DNA of 61,895 bases from positions 1-61,895 of the forward strand of contig CAISDA010000019.1 in assembly GCA_903884005.1 (NCBI GenBank), in the 5' to 3' direction. The notes under the pieces are model-generated. The model saw only the letters and a list, made by a program, of their open reading frames with translations. It was not told the DNA's origin and ran no database searches. Within the stretch, counting starts at the first letter, position 1, and every line of letters begins with the position of its first letter. The translations under genes were made by a program, and so were the position numbers. Source of the DNA: an uncultured Ignavibacteriota bacterium. Its GTDB lineage: Bacteria; Bacteroidota; Ignavibacteria; UBA10030; UBA8401. Shown here in pieces: positions 8,282 to 18,600 of the stretch.

Positions 8282-9367
8282 ATGAAAATCAGTATCACAC
8301 AATTTTTGACAACGGTACTTGTGCTCGGCAGTATATTGTCTGCCGCGCGCGCGCAGGATTCGCTTGTCTCGTCGGCGGGGAAGATCGATATCAGCGGCTT
8401 CACGGACGTCTACTTCAGTAAAAACGTTGCGCATCCGGTGACGGGCAAAAACCAACTGCGGAATTTCGATATCGCTGAAAATCAGTTCACGCTCAGCCTT
8501 GTGGAAGTCGTGCTGCAGAAAAAGGCCGAGCCAGTCGGATTCCGCGTGGATCTCGATTACGGAGCGGCAAATGATGTTGTGCAGCCGGGTGTAACGAGCA
8601 CGCTCTCCACGATACAGCAGGCGTTTTTGACCGCCGTCATTCCCATCGGTGCCGGGCTCACGGTGGACGCGGGAAAATTCGTGACGCATATGGGCAACGA
8701 GGTCATCGAGAGCAAGGACAACTGGAATTACAGCCGCTCGCTGCTCTTTGCATGGGCGATTCCGTATTACCACACGGGCGTGCGCCTCTCGTATCCGCTG
8801 GCCGATAATGTCGCGGCATGCGTGCACATCGTGAACGGATGGAATTCGGGCACCGACAACAACGACTTCAAGTCCCTGGGCATGACGCTCAATTGGACGG
8901 CGTCTGCATCGACCGGGGTCATTGTCAATGCGATCGACGGATTTGAAAACCTCACGACGATCGAAAGCGGGAAGCGGACGGTCTTCGATGTCATCGTGAC
9001 CGAGAAGCTCTCCGACGCACTCTCTCTTGCCATCAATGCGGATTACGGACAGGCGAAGACCGATCCGGGTCTGGCGATATGGAAGGGTGCGGCGGTCTAC
9101 GGAAGGTATGCCATCAGCGACAAGGCGGCGATTGCACTGCGAGCCGAGATCTTCGACGACCCGCAAGGGTATGCCACGGGGTTAGGCATTCCGAGCCTGG
9201 ATGTGAAGGAAGTCACAGGCACGTATGAATATCTGTTCGCCCATTCGCTGCTCTTGCGCGGCGAAATGCGCTATGATTTTTCGAACGCGGCGGCATTCGA
9301 CAAGACCTCGCCGGGAACGGAAACAACACAGACAACGGCGCTCATTGGCGCAGTCGTCCTTTTCTAA
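8282..9367 (+). CDS. Outer-membrane porin (BBP2/OmpL-like) of the ammonium operon
   Basis: 361 residues. A signal peptide ends at ARAQ near residue 25, followed by alternating aromatic and polar beta strands to the C-terminus. Stretches such as GFTDVYFSKN and FVTHMGNEVIESKDNWNYSRS resemble the beta-barrel porin-2 family often found near Amt and P-II genes. It lies 36 bases after P-II with an AAGGAA ribosome site. It probably lets small nitrogenous solutes through the outer membrane; specificity is inferred only from context. Confidence 0.75.
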   Translation: MKISITQFLTTVLVLGSILSAARAQDSLVSSAGKIDISGFTDVYFSKNVAHPVTGKNQLRNFDIAENQFTLSLVEVVLQKKAEPVGFRVDLDYGAANDVVQPGVTSTLSTIQQAFLTAVIPIGAGLTVDAGKFVTHMGNEVIESKDNWNYSRSLLFAWAIPYYHTGVRLSYPLADNVAACVHIVNGWNSGTDNNDFKSLGMTLNWTASASTGVIVNAIDGFENLTTIESGKRTVFDVIVTEKLSDALSLAINADYGQAKTDPGLAIWKGAAVYGRYAISDKAAIALRAEIFDDPQGYATGLGIPSLDVKEVTGTYEYLFAHSLLLRGEMRYDFSNAAAFDKTSPGTETTQTTALIGAVVLF

Positions 9368-9457
9368 CGGGAGCCGGTGGTCCGGCATACAGTGGTGATT
9401 CACTGTACCTGAGCATATAAAAAAACATTCATTCATTCAGCAAGGAGGCAACAATTT

Positions 9458-10954
9458 ATGAGATCATTTTCCAAAACCAAATTTCTCCTGCATCTCTGTG
9501 CGGCGGCCGTCATGTTCATCGGCGTGACGTCGCTTGCACTATCGGCAGACCAGACAGATACGGTGAAGGTCAGGACGGCGGTCGCATGTGCCGATACTGC
9601 CGGGACGGCTGCAGCAGCAGCTGCAGCCGCTCTTGCGGCGGCGGCGACGCCCGCCTATGTCAATCCGATCAACACGATGTGGGTGTTGGTGACGGCGTTC
9701 CTGGTGTTCTTCATGCAGGCGGGTTTCATGATGCTTGAAGCCGGCTTCGCCCGAACGCGCGAGACGGTGAACGTGCTGCTGGAGGGAATCGTGGACACCG
9801 CCTTATGCGGCATTCTCTTTTACGCATGGGGGTTCGCCTTCATGTTTGGCACGGGCAACGGGTTCATCGGCCATGAGTTCTTCTTCCTGCAGGGCATTCC
9901 GGATACGTACGGAAGCACCGGCGTTGCGATCCTGGCGTTCTTCCTCTTCCAGTTCGCCTTTGCCGACACCTGCTCTACGATCACTTCGGGCGCGATGGTG
10001 GGCCGCACCGGATTCTGGGGAGACCTGATCTACAGCTTCGGCGTCAGCGGCTTCATCTATCCTATTTTCGGCCACTGGGCATGGGGACCGGACGGCTGGT
10101 TGAATTTCATCAAGCCCGTCCCGTTCCATGACTTTGCCGGATCCACCGTTGTACACACGATCGGCGGCATGGTTGCGCTGGCCGGTGCGATTGTGCTGAA
10201 GCCCCGCCTGGGCCGCAAATTCAGACGCGACGGCGGCGGAGCGATGCCGGGACACGACATGACCATTGCAGCCGTCGGCGGTGTGATCCTGTGGTTCGGA
10301 TGGTATGGGTTCAATCCGGGCAGCACGCTCTCTGCCATGGATGCGATCGGCATCGGGCGCGTTGCTGCGAACACGACACTTGCAGCATGCGCAGGCGGAC
10401 TCACGGCGCTCTTCTGGATGTATCCGCGAAACAAGGTGTGGGATATCGGCATCACGATCAACGGATTTTTGGCCGGACTGGTTGCGATCACTGCGCCGTG
10501 TTATTGGGTCTCGCCCCTGGGTGCGATCATCATCGGCGCGATCGCCGCACCCGTCGCCATCTATTGCATCGACTTGCTGGAGCATGTGCGCATCGATGAT
10601 CCGATCGGTGCGGTGGCAGTTCACGGCGCTGCCGGCATCTGGGGCACGCTCGCGGTCGGCTTGTTCGCGACCGGACAATTCGGTTTGCCGACACCGCTCG
10701 GTGCCGATAATACGGCGGCTTCTATCGTCACCGGACTTTTTTACGGCGGCGGCTATAACCAGCTGATCGCGCAGGTGATCGGGAGTGTGTCCATTGGCGG
10801 GGCAACGTTCATTGTGTCGATGATCATGATGCACCTGGTGAAGCTGACGGGGACGCTCCGCGTTTCGGCAGCCGGTGAACTCAGAGGCATCGACCTTCAC
10901 GAGCACGGCGGCACGGCATATCCGGAAATAACACGCGGTTCCATTTTTTCATGA
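9458..10954 (+). CDS. amt: Ammonium channel of the Amt/MEP/Rh family
   Basis: 498 residues. After a signal-like N-terminus there is an unusual alanine-rich stretch (residues about 47-65), then the Amt core with 11 predicted helices. The signature DFAGSTVVH with pore His233, and His389 in AVHGAAGIWG, correspond to the twin histidines of AmtB (168 and 318). It conducts NH4+/NH3 into the cytoplasm and is normally gated by P-II, encoded two genes upstream. An AAGGAGG ribosome site precedes the start. The extended N-terminus is longer than in Escherichia coli AmtB. Confidence 0.93.
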   Translation: MRSFSKTKFLLHLCAAAVMFIGVTSLALSADQTDTVKVRTAVACADTAGTAAAAAAAALAAAATPAYVNPINTMWVLVTAFLVFFMQAGFMMLEAGFARTRETVNVLLEGIVDTALCGILFYAWGFAFMFGTGNGFIGHEFFFLQGIPDTYGSTGVAILAFFLFQFAFADTCSTITSGAMVGRTGFWGDLIYSFGVSGFIYPIFGHWAWGPDGWLNFIKPVPFHDFAGSTVVHTIGGMVALAGAIVLKPRLGRKFRRDGGGAMPGHDMTIAAVGGVILWFGWYGFNPGSTLSAMDAIGIGRVAANTTLAACAGGLTALFWMYPRNKVWDIGITINGFLAGLVAITAPCYWVSPLGAIIIGAIAAPVAIYCIDLLEHVRIDDPIGAVAVHGAAGIWGTLAVGLFATGQFGLPTPLGADNTAASIVTGLFYGGGYNQLIAQVIGSVSIGGATFIVSMIMMHLVKLTGTLRVSAAGELRGIDLHEHGGTAYPEITRGSIFS

Positions 10955-11043
10955 TCGAACCGAAGCGTGCAGCGAGATCGGCTCGTAACACGCAAGAACG
11001 CCGGCTGGCGCATCGTGACGCTCGGTCCGCATTTCAGATGTCC

Positions 11044-11075
11044 CGGTATGCGGGGAGTTGCCTCCCCGCATACCG
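11044..11075 (+). terminator. Strong hairpin after amt, without a T-tract
   Basis: A perfect 14-bp stem (11044-11057 with 11062-11075) caps a TTGC loop. No T-run follows on the plus strand, so it may stabilise the 3' end of the upstream message or act as a factor-assisted terminator. Confidence 0.5.
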
Positions 11076-11125
11076 CAACGCAAAATAAAATCCACATCCA
11101 CATATCAATGAGAAAAGGTGATAGT

Positions 11126-11473
11126 ATGAATGCAGACATCATGTACACGCTCCTTTCGGCCGGCGCGGTCATTTTCGGTATCGGTACCGGCATCACGTTC
11201 GGAACACTGCAGCACAAGGCATTGCTGCGCGACCAACAGATGCAATCGGCCAAAGAGTATAAAAAGCGAAGGCTCGTGGTGCCGAGTTCGTTTCGCCGTA
11301 TCTTTTACCTGGTGATCATGCTGATGGTCATTCAATACACGGCCCCGATGCTCTTCAAAAACACGTCGACGCAGTGGATCCTCACCGCCGGTATCATCAT
11401 CGGATACGGGTGGACGCTGGTGAGACGGCTCCGCACGTATAAAAACGATTATACACGCATCGCGCTCATCTAG
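11126..11473 (+). CDS. Small membrane protein, unknown function
   Basis: 115 residues with three hydrophobic segments (about 7-27, 57-75 and 82-100) and a basic loop between the first two. No recognised family. The start at 11126 was chosen for the AAAAGGTG ribosome site at 11113-11120 rather than the longer in-frame extension. It follows amt after a hairpin and may be transcribed by readthrough. Confidence 0.6.
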   Translation: MNADIMYTLLSAGAVIFGIGTGITFGTLQHKALLRDQQMQSAKEYKKRRLVVPSSFRRIFYLVIMLMVIQYTAPMLFKNTSTQWILTAGIIIGYGWTLVRRLRTYKNDYTRIALI

Positions 11474-11681
11474 CGATGCGCCTCAGGCAGACGACGCGGT
11501 GATCTCGCAGTCCAGCGCTTCCTTTAAAAAAAGCGCGGGGCTGCGTGTGCCTGCACGCACCGTATGGCTGAGGGTCCTCTTGCGAGACGAATGCGCGCAC
11601 CGCACGAAAAAAAACATATCGCACACGGGAAAAAAACTTCGTATATTCCTCACTGATTCTTTTCACCATTGAAGGAGTGCT

Positions 11682-13004
11682 ATGGATGTTGTTTCTGTTG
11701 TGCGCGGACTCATCGGCTTGACGGCCATGACAGGTCTTGCATTCGTGTTTTCCAACAACCGCCGCCGCATCGATTGGCGTCTTGTCGGCTCGGGCATCGT
11801 GCTCCAATTCGTGTTCGCGCTCCTGGTCGTCAAGACGGACATTGGACGCATCATCTTCCTGCAGATCAGCCGCTTCTTCGTCTTCGTCTTTTCGTTCGCC
11901 GGCAATGGCGCCGAGTTCGTCTTCGGCAGCCTGGCGAAGGGTCCCGCGGCCCAGGGCAGTCTCGGATTCTTCTTCGCATTCCAGGTGCTGCCGACGATTA
12001 TTTTCTTCGCTTCGGTGATGGGAGTGCTCTATTATCTGGGCATCATGCAGCTTGTCGTGCAGGGCATTGCCTGGGGAATGTCGAAGCTCATGAAAATTTC
12101 GGGCGCCGAAGCACTCTGCGTATCGGCGAACATCTTCATCGGACAAACGGAAGCACCGCTCGTGATCCGTCCCTACATCGGCGGCCTCACACAATCCGAA
12201 CTGCTCACCATCATGGTCAGCGGCATGGCGCACATCGCCGGCGGCGTGCTCATTTCCTATTATCAGATGCTCGGCGGCGCGATGGCAAAATCGACCGGCA
12301 TGGCCCTCGACGCCTCGCAGGTATATTTTGCGGGCCATCTGCTGGCCGCATGCATCATGGCGGCGCCCGCCACATTCGTGGTCGCGAAAATGCTGTATCC
12401 CGAAACCGACGAGCCACAGACCATGGGCACGGTGAAAGTGAAAACAGAGAAGGCGCATTCGAACGTCATTGAAGCGGCCGCGGCGGGTGCGGGAACGGGA
12501 CTGCAGCTTGCGTTGAACGTGGGCGGCATGTTGATCGCCTTCATCGCCCTCATCTATTTGTTGAATGCGTTCCTCGGGGCCCTCGGCGACTGGACCGGCA
12601 TGAACGCAATGCTCATCGCGAATTTCCAAAAGCCGTTGTCGCTCGAACTTCTCTTCGGACTCGTCTTCCAATTTGTCGCCTTCACCATCGGCGTTCCCTG
12701 GGCAGATTGCCTCAACGTGGGCGGTCTCATGGGGATCAAACTCGTGCTGAATGAATTTGTCGGGTATGCGCGCATGGCCGACCTTGTGAGTGCGGGGCAG
12801 CTCTCGCAAAAATCAATCATCATTGCCACCTATGCGCTTTGCGGCTTTGCAAACTTTTCGTCGATCGCCATTCAGATAGGGGGCATCGGCCCGCTTGCCG
12901 AAAACCGCCGCAGCGACATCGCGCGCTTCGGACTGAAGTCGCTCCTGGGCGGCACCATCGCCACGTGGATGACGGCGTCGATTGCCGGCATGCTCGTGGG
13001 ATGA
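11682..13004 (+). CDS. Concentrative nucleoside transporter (NupC/CNT)
   Basis: 440 residues and about ten membrane helices. The central region GQTEAPLVIRPYI contains the conserved Gln-Thr-Glu signature that binds the ribose in CNT proteins, and ALCGFANFSSIAIQIGGIG is the C-terminal CNT signature. Transport is coupled to Na+ or H+. A GAAGGAG ribosome site lies 5 bases before the start. The 208 bases upstream hold A-rich tracts and a possible TATATT -10 at 11642-11647 but no clear -35. The next gene is a nucleobase-type permease, giving a salvage-uptake pair. Confidence 0.92.
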   Translation: MDVVSVVRGLIGLTAMTGLAFVFSNNRRRIDWRLVGSGIVLQFVFALLVVKTDIGRIIFLQISRFFVFVFSFAGNGAEFVFGSLAKGPAAQGSLGFFFAFQVLPTIIFFASVMGVLYYLGIMQLVVQGIAWGMSKLMKISGAEALCVSANIFIGQTEAPLVIRPYIGGLTQSELLTIMVSGMAHIAGGVLISYYQMLGGAMAKSTGMALDASQVYFAGHLLAACIMAAPATFVVAKMLYPETDEPQTMGTVKVKTEKAHSNVIEAAAAGAGTGLQLALNVGGMLIAFIALIYLLNAFLGALGDWTGMNAMLIANFQKPLSLELLFGLVFQFVAFTIGVPWADCLNVGGLMGIKLVLNEFVGYARMADLVSAGQLSQKSIIIATYALCGFANFSSIAIQIGGIGPLAENRRSDIARFGLKSLLGGTIATWMTASIAGMLVG

Positions 13005-13059
13005 CACAGATCGGCACGGACGGAGAGGTCATTTTCTACACCATACTAATCACCCGACT

Positions 13060-14661
13060 ATGAAATCGAACGAAAAATTCAAATGGTTTGTGCTCGGCGA
13101 TCTTAACGGATTCTTCGGCCTGATGTTCGACAATCTGACCGTGCTTTCCTTCCTCGCGGGCATCCTCATCTTTGCGTTTCAATATCCTGCCGACATCGTT
13201 TACGGTCGGATGTTTCCCGGAACAGCGTTCGGTGTGCTCTTCGGCGATCTCGTGTATTCGTACATGGCATGGCGACTGTATAAAAAAACGGGGAATGCGA
13301 AGGTGACCGCAATGCCGCTGGGACTCGATACGCCGTCGACGATCGGCATCGCGCTGGTCGTGCTCGGCCCGGCATTCGTCGGCCTGAAGGCCGAAGGCAT
13401 GGAGCCGCGCGCGGCAGCGATGATGACGTGGTATATCGGCATGGCCACAATGGTGTTCATCGGCATTACAAAGGTCATCCTTTCGTTCTTCGGAAACTGG
13501 GTGAACAAGATCGTGCCTCAGGCCGGGCTCCTGGGATCGCTCGCCGGGATCGGCCTGGCCTTGATCGGCATCATTCCCCTGATCGACATTTTCGGCGCGC
13601 CGGTGATCGGACTGGTTGCACTCGGCATTGTGCTCACGACGCTCGTTGCAGGGATCCGTCTGCCGTTTCAGATACCGGGCGTGCTCGCCTCGGTTGTTGT
13701 CGGCACGATCCTCTACTATGGACTTGGCAGCACGGGGCTTGTTGGGGCGAGTGCGGCCGCATGGCCTCCGTTGGATCTGCATTTCGGCCTGCCCATTCCC
13801 ACGCTCGACTTCCTGAAAGGGCTGGGCCCGGCATTGAAGTATCTGCCGTTGGCAATACCGTTCGGCATACTCACCGTCGTCGGCGGGATCAACACGACGG
13901 AGAGCGCCAGAGTTGCAGGCGACGATTACAACACGCGCGACATTCTGCTCACGGAAGCCATCGCGACGCTCATTGCCGGTCTCTGCGGCGGCGTTGCACA
14001 GTCCACTCCGTATATCGGTCAGCCCGCATACAAGCGTATGGGCGCACGCGCGGGATACACGATACTCACCGGTCTCTTCATTGGCGTGGGGGGGATACTC
14101 GGGTATGCATCGTTCATCGTAGAGGTCATTCCGCGTTCTGTGCTGGCTCCCATCCTTGTCTTCGTCGCGCTCGACATCATCGTGCAATCATTTCACGCCG
14201 TGCCGAAACGTCATGCATGGGCTGTTGCCTTCGCGTTCTTCCCGACGCTGGCGAGGCTGATGGCGATCAAGTATGGGACGCCGGATATTGTGCCACCGGC
14301 AGTATTCCAGGAGCTGCTGACCAAGGCGGGGAAATTCCTTCCCGAGATTCTCGTGACGGTCGCGCTGGGGAACGGGTTCATTGTGACGGCGATGTTGTGG
14401 GGAGGCTTCCTCGCGGAACTCATCGACCGTCATTTGCGAAGCGCGGTGGTCTATCTTTCGCTGTTGTCGTTCCTCGCCTTTTTCGGCGTCATCCATTCGG
14501 CGATGCCAGATGGTTCGATGTATCTACCCTGGACGCTCGGTGGATTGGCCCGTCAGATCCCGTATCAATTCGCTCTCGGATACGCTGCATTAGCGCTGCT
14601 GATATTCTGGCTTTCGTTCACGAAGGGGGCACAGGAAGCACCGGTGGAACCAGGGCATTGA
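13060..14661 (+). CDS. Xanthine/uracil-type permease (NCS2/AGZA-like)
   Basis: 533 residues with about 12-14 hydrophobic segments. The stretches AMPLGLDTPSTIGIALVVLGP and VGGINTTESARVAGDDYNTRDI resemble the AGZA purine permease group, although the usual signature is not exact, so the substrate is uncertain. The start at 13060 gives a family-like N-terminus but lacks a clear ribosome site; an in-frame ATG at 12982 overlaps the CNT gene and is less likely. It is probably co-transcribed with the nucleoside transporter. Confidence 0.8.
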   Translation: MKSNEKFKWFVLGDLNGFFGLMFDNLTVLSFLAGILIFAFQYPADIVYGRMFPGTAFGVLFGDLVYSYMAWRLYKKTGNAKVTAMPLGLDTPSTIGIALVVLGPAFVGLKAEGMEPRAAAMMTWYIGMATMVFIGITKVILSFFGNWVNKIVPQAGLLGSLAGIGLALIGIIPLIDIFGAPVIGLVALGIVLTTLVAGIRLPFQIPGVLASVVVGTILYYGLGSTGLVGASAAAWPPLDLHFGLPIPTLDFLKGLGPALKYLPLAIPFGILTVVGGINTTESARVAGDDYNTRDILLTEAIATLIAGLCGGVAQSTPYIGQPAYKRMGARAGYTILTGLFIGVGGILGYASFIVEVIPRSVLAPILVFVALDIIVQSFHAVPKRHAWAVAFAFFPTLARLMAIKYGTPDIVPPAVFQELLTKAGKFLPEILVTVALGNGFIVTAMLWGGFLAELIDRHLRSAVVYLSLLSFLAFFGVIHSAMPDGSMYLPWTLGGLARQIPYQFALGYAALALLIFWLSFTKGAQEAPVEPGH

Positions 14662-14685
14662 GAGAGGAAAATTTTTTTTTTCACG

Positions 14686-14718
14686 AAGCGCGGCCTATGA
14701 GAGCCGCGCTTTTTTTTT
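14686..14718 (+). terminator. Rho-independent terminator after the nucleobase permease
   Basis: AAGCGCGGC (14686-14694) pairs with GCCGCGCTT (14703-14711) and is followed by T8. It points only to the plus strand; the convergent minus gene has no T-run on its side. Confidence 0.9.
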
Positions 14719-14755
14719 CGTTGAGAGATGACCGGTGGAGAGATCCGGACCAGTG

Positions 14756-15499
14756 TCAGATCCCCGCGAAGCAGTGGCCGGGAAGGTGGGGCAGCGCCCA
14801 TTCCACAAATTGCCGCCGAGTGGGTGCGCTCTTCATCCACGACGTGTCGGGTTCGGGGATCAAAAAACATTCTTTCACCGTGACCAGCTTCGGCACGGCC
14901 ACCGATTGCGGTTTTCCCGCATTGCTCGTCCATCGGATCACTTTCGTGCTCTCGATCAGTTCGGCCAGACGAAGGGGCTGTATGACATCGTCGCGCAGAT
15001 ATGCCAGCACTGCATCGAACTCGCCTTGAGCCCAGAGTTTTGGCGCAAGCGCCCCGTTCATTTCCGTCAGAGGGGATCCATCCTTCAGCGTGACGTGTTT
15101 CAATTTTCCCGCGAGGCCGGCGCCGACGAGCGCCTTCTGCAGTCCGAGAAAATATCCTTTTGTGAACGTCACGATCATCATCATATCGATGTGTGATGCG
15201 TTGAGTGCCGCGCATTCTGTGTACATGCCAGATTCTTCGGCAAGCACCGCAAAGTCGAACGATGAACCGTTCCATGTGAGCAGCGTATACCCGTCCCGCA
15301 CCAGATCCTGCAGGCCTGCGACGAGCGCGCAGCACTCCTGCCGCGTCATCTGCGGCGTACCGTGCCAGAACAGCGGGTCCTCTTTGCCGCTCAGTGCGAC
15401 GGCTGCGCAGGTGATGCCAAGAGGTGTTGCGGAGCGCCAATCCGGATTATCGTCTGCGATGACTTTGGCAATTTCAATATCGAACGAAGCAAATTTCAT
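14756..15499 (-). CDS. DEDD-type 3'-5' exonuclease-like protein
   Basis: 247 residues. The N-terminus FASFDIEIAK supplies the DxE of Exo I; LTWNGSSFDF matches Exo II (N..SFD) and YLRDDVIQP near residue 190 fits Exo III, the layout of ribonuclease H-like 3'-5' exonucleases related to the PolB proofreading domain. The start at 15499 places the catalytic domain at the N-terminus; an upstream in-frame Met would add 27 unrelated residues. It stands alone, convergent with the transporter pair. Whether it acts on DNA or RNA is not visible. Confidence 0.7.
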   Translation of the reverse strand: MKFASFDIEIAKVIADDNPDWRSATPLGITCAAVALSGKEDPLFWHGTPQMTRQECCALVAGLQDLVRDGYTLLTWNGSSFDFAVLAEESGMYTECAALNASHIDMMMIVTFTKGYFLGLQKALVGAGLAGKLKHVTLKDGSPLTEMNGALAPKLWAQGEFDAVLAYLRDDVIQPLRLAELIESTKVIRWTSNAGKPQSVAVPKLVTVKECFLIPEPDTSWMKSAPTRRQFVEWALPHLPGHCFAGI

Positions 15500-15615
15500 G
15501 TGATCGGTCCGGAATGTGACGGTTGAGTGAAATGAATGTCTGTCCCGAAATAAAGTAAAGAGAAATTGTTTCACAATCAAACGGGAAGTGCATCCGCACG
15601 GTAATTGCGTGTGCG

Positions 15616-15644
15616 TTGATACTCAATCGATTTCTGCGTATATT
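15616..15644 (+). promoter_or_regulatory. Promoter of secA
   Basis: TTGATA (15616-15621) and TATATT (15639-15644) with a 17-base spacer, about 40 bases before the secA start. Confidence 0.65.
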
Positions 15645-15685
15645 AATGTCTGTAAAATTACGTTCCATAATTCCAAAGGACTGCA

Positions 15686-18600
15686 ATGTTAAGTTTTTTC
15701 AGCAAATTATTTGGCAGCAAGCATGAAGCGGATGTGAAATCGATGCTGCCGATCGTCAATGAGATCAATCAGCACTTTGAAGACTATCAATCGCTGAGCG
15801 ACGAGGACTTCAAAGCCATCACCGCCGGATTCAAGGCGCAGATCGCCGAAGCGACGCACGACACCGATGCCGCGCTCGACGCCCTGCACGAGAAGGTGGC
15901 AGCGGACGAATCGCCGGAAGGGCGCGAGATACTGTTCGCGGAGATCGACGCCATTGAAAAAGAACGGCACGAGATCGTGAAAGAGGCGCTCGACGGACTT
16001 CTCCCCGCGGGGTTTGCGGTGGTGAAGGAAACCTGCCGCCGCCTTGTCGGGTCGACGTGGGATGCGGCCGGGACGAAGATCGTATGGGACATGGTTCCGT
16101 TCGACGTCCAGCTCATCGGCGGCATCGTGCTGCATCAGGGAAAAATTTCGGAGATGGGCACAGGCGAAGGCAAGACGCTCGTGGCGACGCTTCCGCTGTT
16201 CCTCAATGCCTTGGCGGGCAAAGGCGTGCACCTTGTGACGGTGAACGATTATCTCGCCCTGCGCGACAGCCAGTGGATGGGCAAGGTGTTCGAGTATCAC
16301 GGCTTGACAGTGGGGTGCATCACATCGAACATGGATCCCGCCCAGCGCCGGGTCCAGTATAATTCGGACATCACCTACGGCACGAACAACGAATTCGGCT
16401 TCGATTATCTGCGCGACAACATGGTTGTCACGGCGGACGACATGGTGCAGCGCGGACATTTCTATGCGATCGTCGATGAAGTCGACTCCGTGCTCGTCGA
16501 TGAGGCCCGCACGCCGCTGATCATCAGCGGTCCGGTGGATGTGGACGACCAAAAATTCAACGAGATCAAACCGAGCGTTGAGCGGCTCGTGAACATGCAG
16601 AAGGCGTATATCGCCAAGATCGTTGCCGAGGCTGAAAAACTGATGAACGACGGCAAGAACAACGATGCCGGCGTGCTCCTGCTTCGGGCGCAGCGAGGGG
16701 ATCCGAAGAACAAGAAGCTCCTGAAACTGTTCTCCGACGGCGGCTCCAAGAAGCTCATGCTGGACACCGAGAACGTGTACATGGCCGAGTCGAACAAGCG
16801 CATGCACGAGATCGACGACGAAATGTACTATGCCATCGACGAAAAAAATCACTCCATCGATCTGACTGAAAAGGGGCGCGAGTATCTCGCCGGTCCTGCG
16901 AACAAGGAAATGTTCGTGCTGCCGGACATCGGCACCGAAGAGAGCATGGTCGAAGGGGACGAGTCCCTCTCGCACGACGAGAAGCAGCAGAGAAAAGATG
17001 CGATCACGGTGCGCTATGCCGAACGAAGCGACAGGATTCATACGGTGCGCCAGCTCCTGCGCGCGTACGCCCTGTTCGAAAAAGACGACGAATATGTTGT
17101 GACCGACGACGGCAAAGTGATGATCGTGGACGAATTCACGGGCCGATTGCTGCAGGGGCGCCGATATTCGGACGGCCTTCATCAGGCGATCGAAGCAAAG
17201 GAAGGCGTGACCGTGGAGCGCGACACGCAGACGCTTGCCACCGTGACGCTGCAGAATTATTTTCGTCTCTATAAAAAGCTGGCGGGCATGACAGGCACGG
17301 CCGAAACCGAAGCGCCAGAGTTTTTCGAAATTTACAAACTCGACGTCGTCGTGATCCCGCCGAACAAGCCGGTGGTCCGCCTGGACGTCGAGGATGTCGT
17401 TTACAGGACGAAGCGCGAAAAGTACAATGCGCTCATCGCCGAGATCGAACGGTTGCGCGAGAAGCGGCAGCCGGCGCTCGTGGGCACGACGAGCGTGGAA
17501 GTGTCTGAGACAATCAGCCGCATGTTGAAACGGAAATCGATCCCGCACAACGTGTTGAACGCGAAGCAGCACCAGCGCGAGGCGGAGATCGTGGCCAATG
17601 CCGGGCTTCCCGGAGCGATCACGATCGCCACGAACATGGCGGGACGCGGCACGGACATCAAGCTCGGCCCAGGCGTCCGTGAGGTCGGCGGACTGGCGAT
17701 CATCGGCACCGAGCGGCATGAAGCGCGGCGCATCGACCGTCAGCTGCGCGGCCGCGCCGGCCGGCAGGGCGATCCGGGACAGACGCAGTTCTATCTCTCG
17801 CTCGAGGACGATCTGCTTCGTCTCTTCGGCAGCGAACGCATCGCGGGCATCATGGACAGGCTGGGCGTGGAAGAAGGCGAAGTGATCCAGCACAGCATGA
17901 TCACGAAGTCCATCGAACGCGCGCAGAAGAAAGTGGAAGAGAACAACTTCGGCATCCGCAAGCGCCTGCTCGAGTACGATAATGTGATGAACCAGCAGCG
18001 CGAAGTGATCTATGCGAAACGCCGTCACGCGCTCCTGGGCGAGCGCCTGAAGGACGACATTGCTGCGATGATGCAGGAGTTCATCGACGAGATGGTGGAC
18101 AGTTGCTACGATAAGGGAGACCTGACTGAACTTCTGGAAGCCATGCGCGTCAACCTGCTCGTGGATCTGAAGATGACTCCCGATGAATTCCAGAAGCTCG
18201 GCGCGTCCGGCGTGAAGAGCGCGGCCCACACGGCGGCGCTCGAATTCTACAAGCGCAAGGAAGAAATGATCGGATCGGAGAACATGGCGGCGATCGAGAA
18301 AATGGCGATGCTCCAGGTGATCGACATCCGGTGGAAGGAACACTTGCGCGAAATGGACGATATGAAGGAAGGCATTTACCTGCGCGCCTACGGACAGAAA
18401 GATCCCGTTCTCGAGTATAAGGCCGAAGCATTCCGCATGTTCGTCGAAATGCTTGGCATGATCAACAAGGAGGCGCTCAATTTTATTTTCAAGCTCTTCC
18501 CGGAACAACAGCAGCAATTCGAAACGCGCACGAAGCGCCGTCCTGTGCGTCCGTCGCAGATGACACTGAAGCACGACAGCGCCGCCGGAATGGGATTGCA

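Noticed and set aside
11466-12809. 447-codon open frame antisense to the nucleoside transporter
   Set aside because: Composition (His/Asp/Glu/Arg-rich) is typical of antisense shadows; no domain visible.
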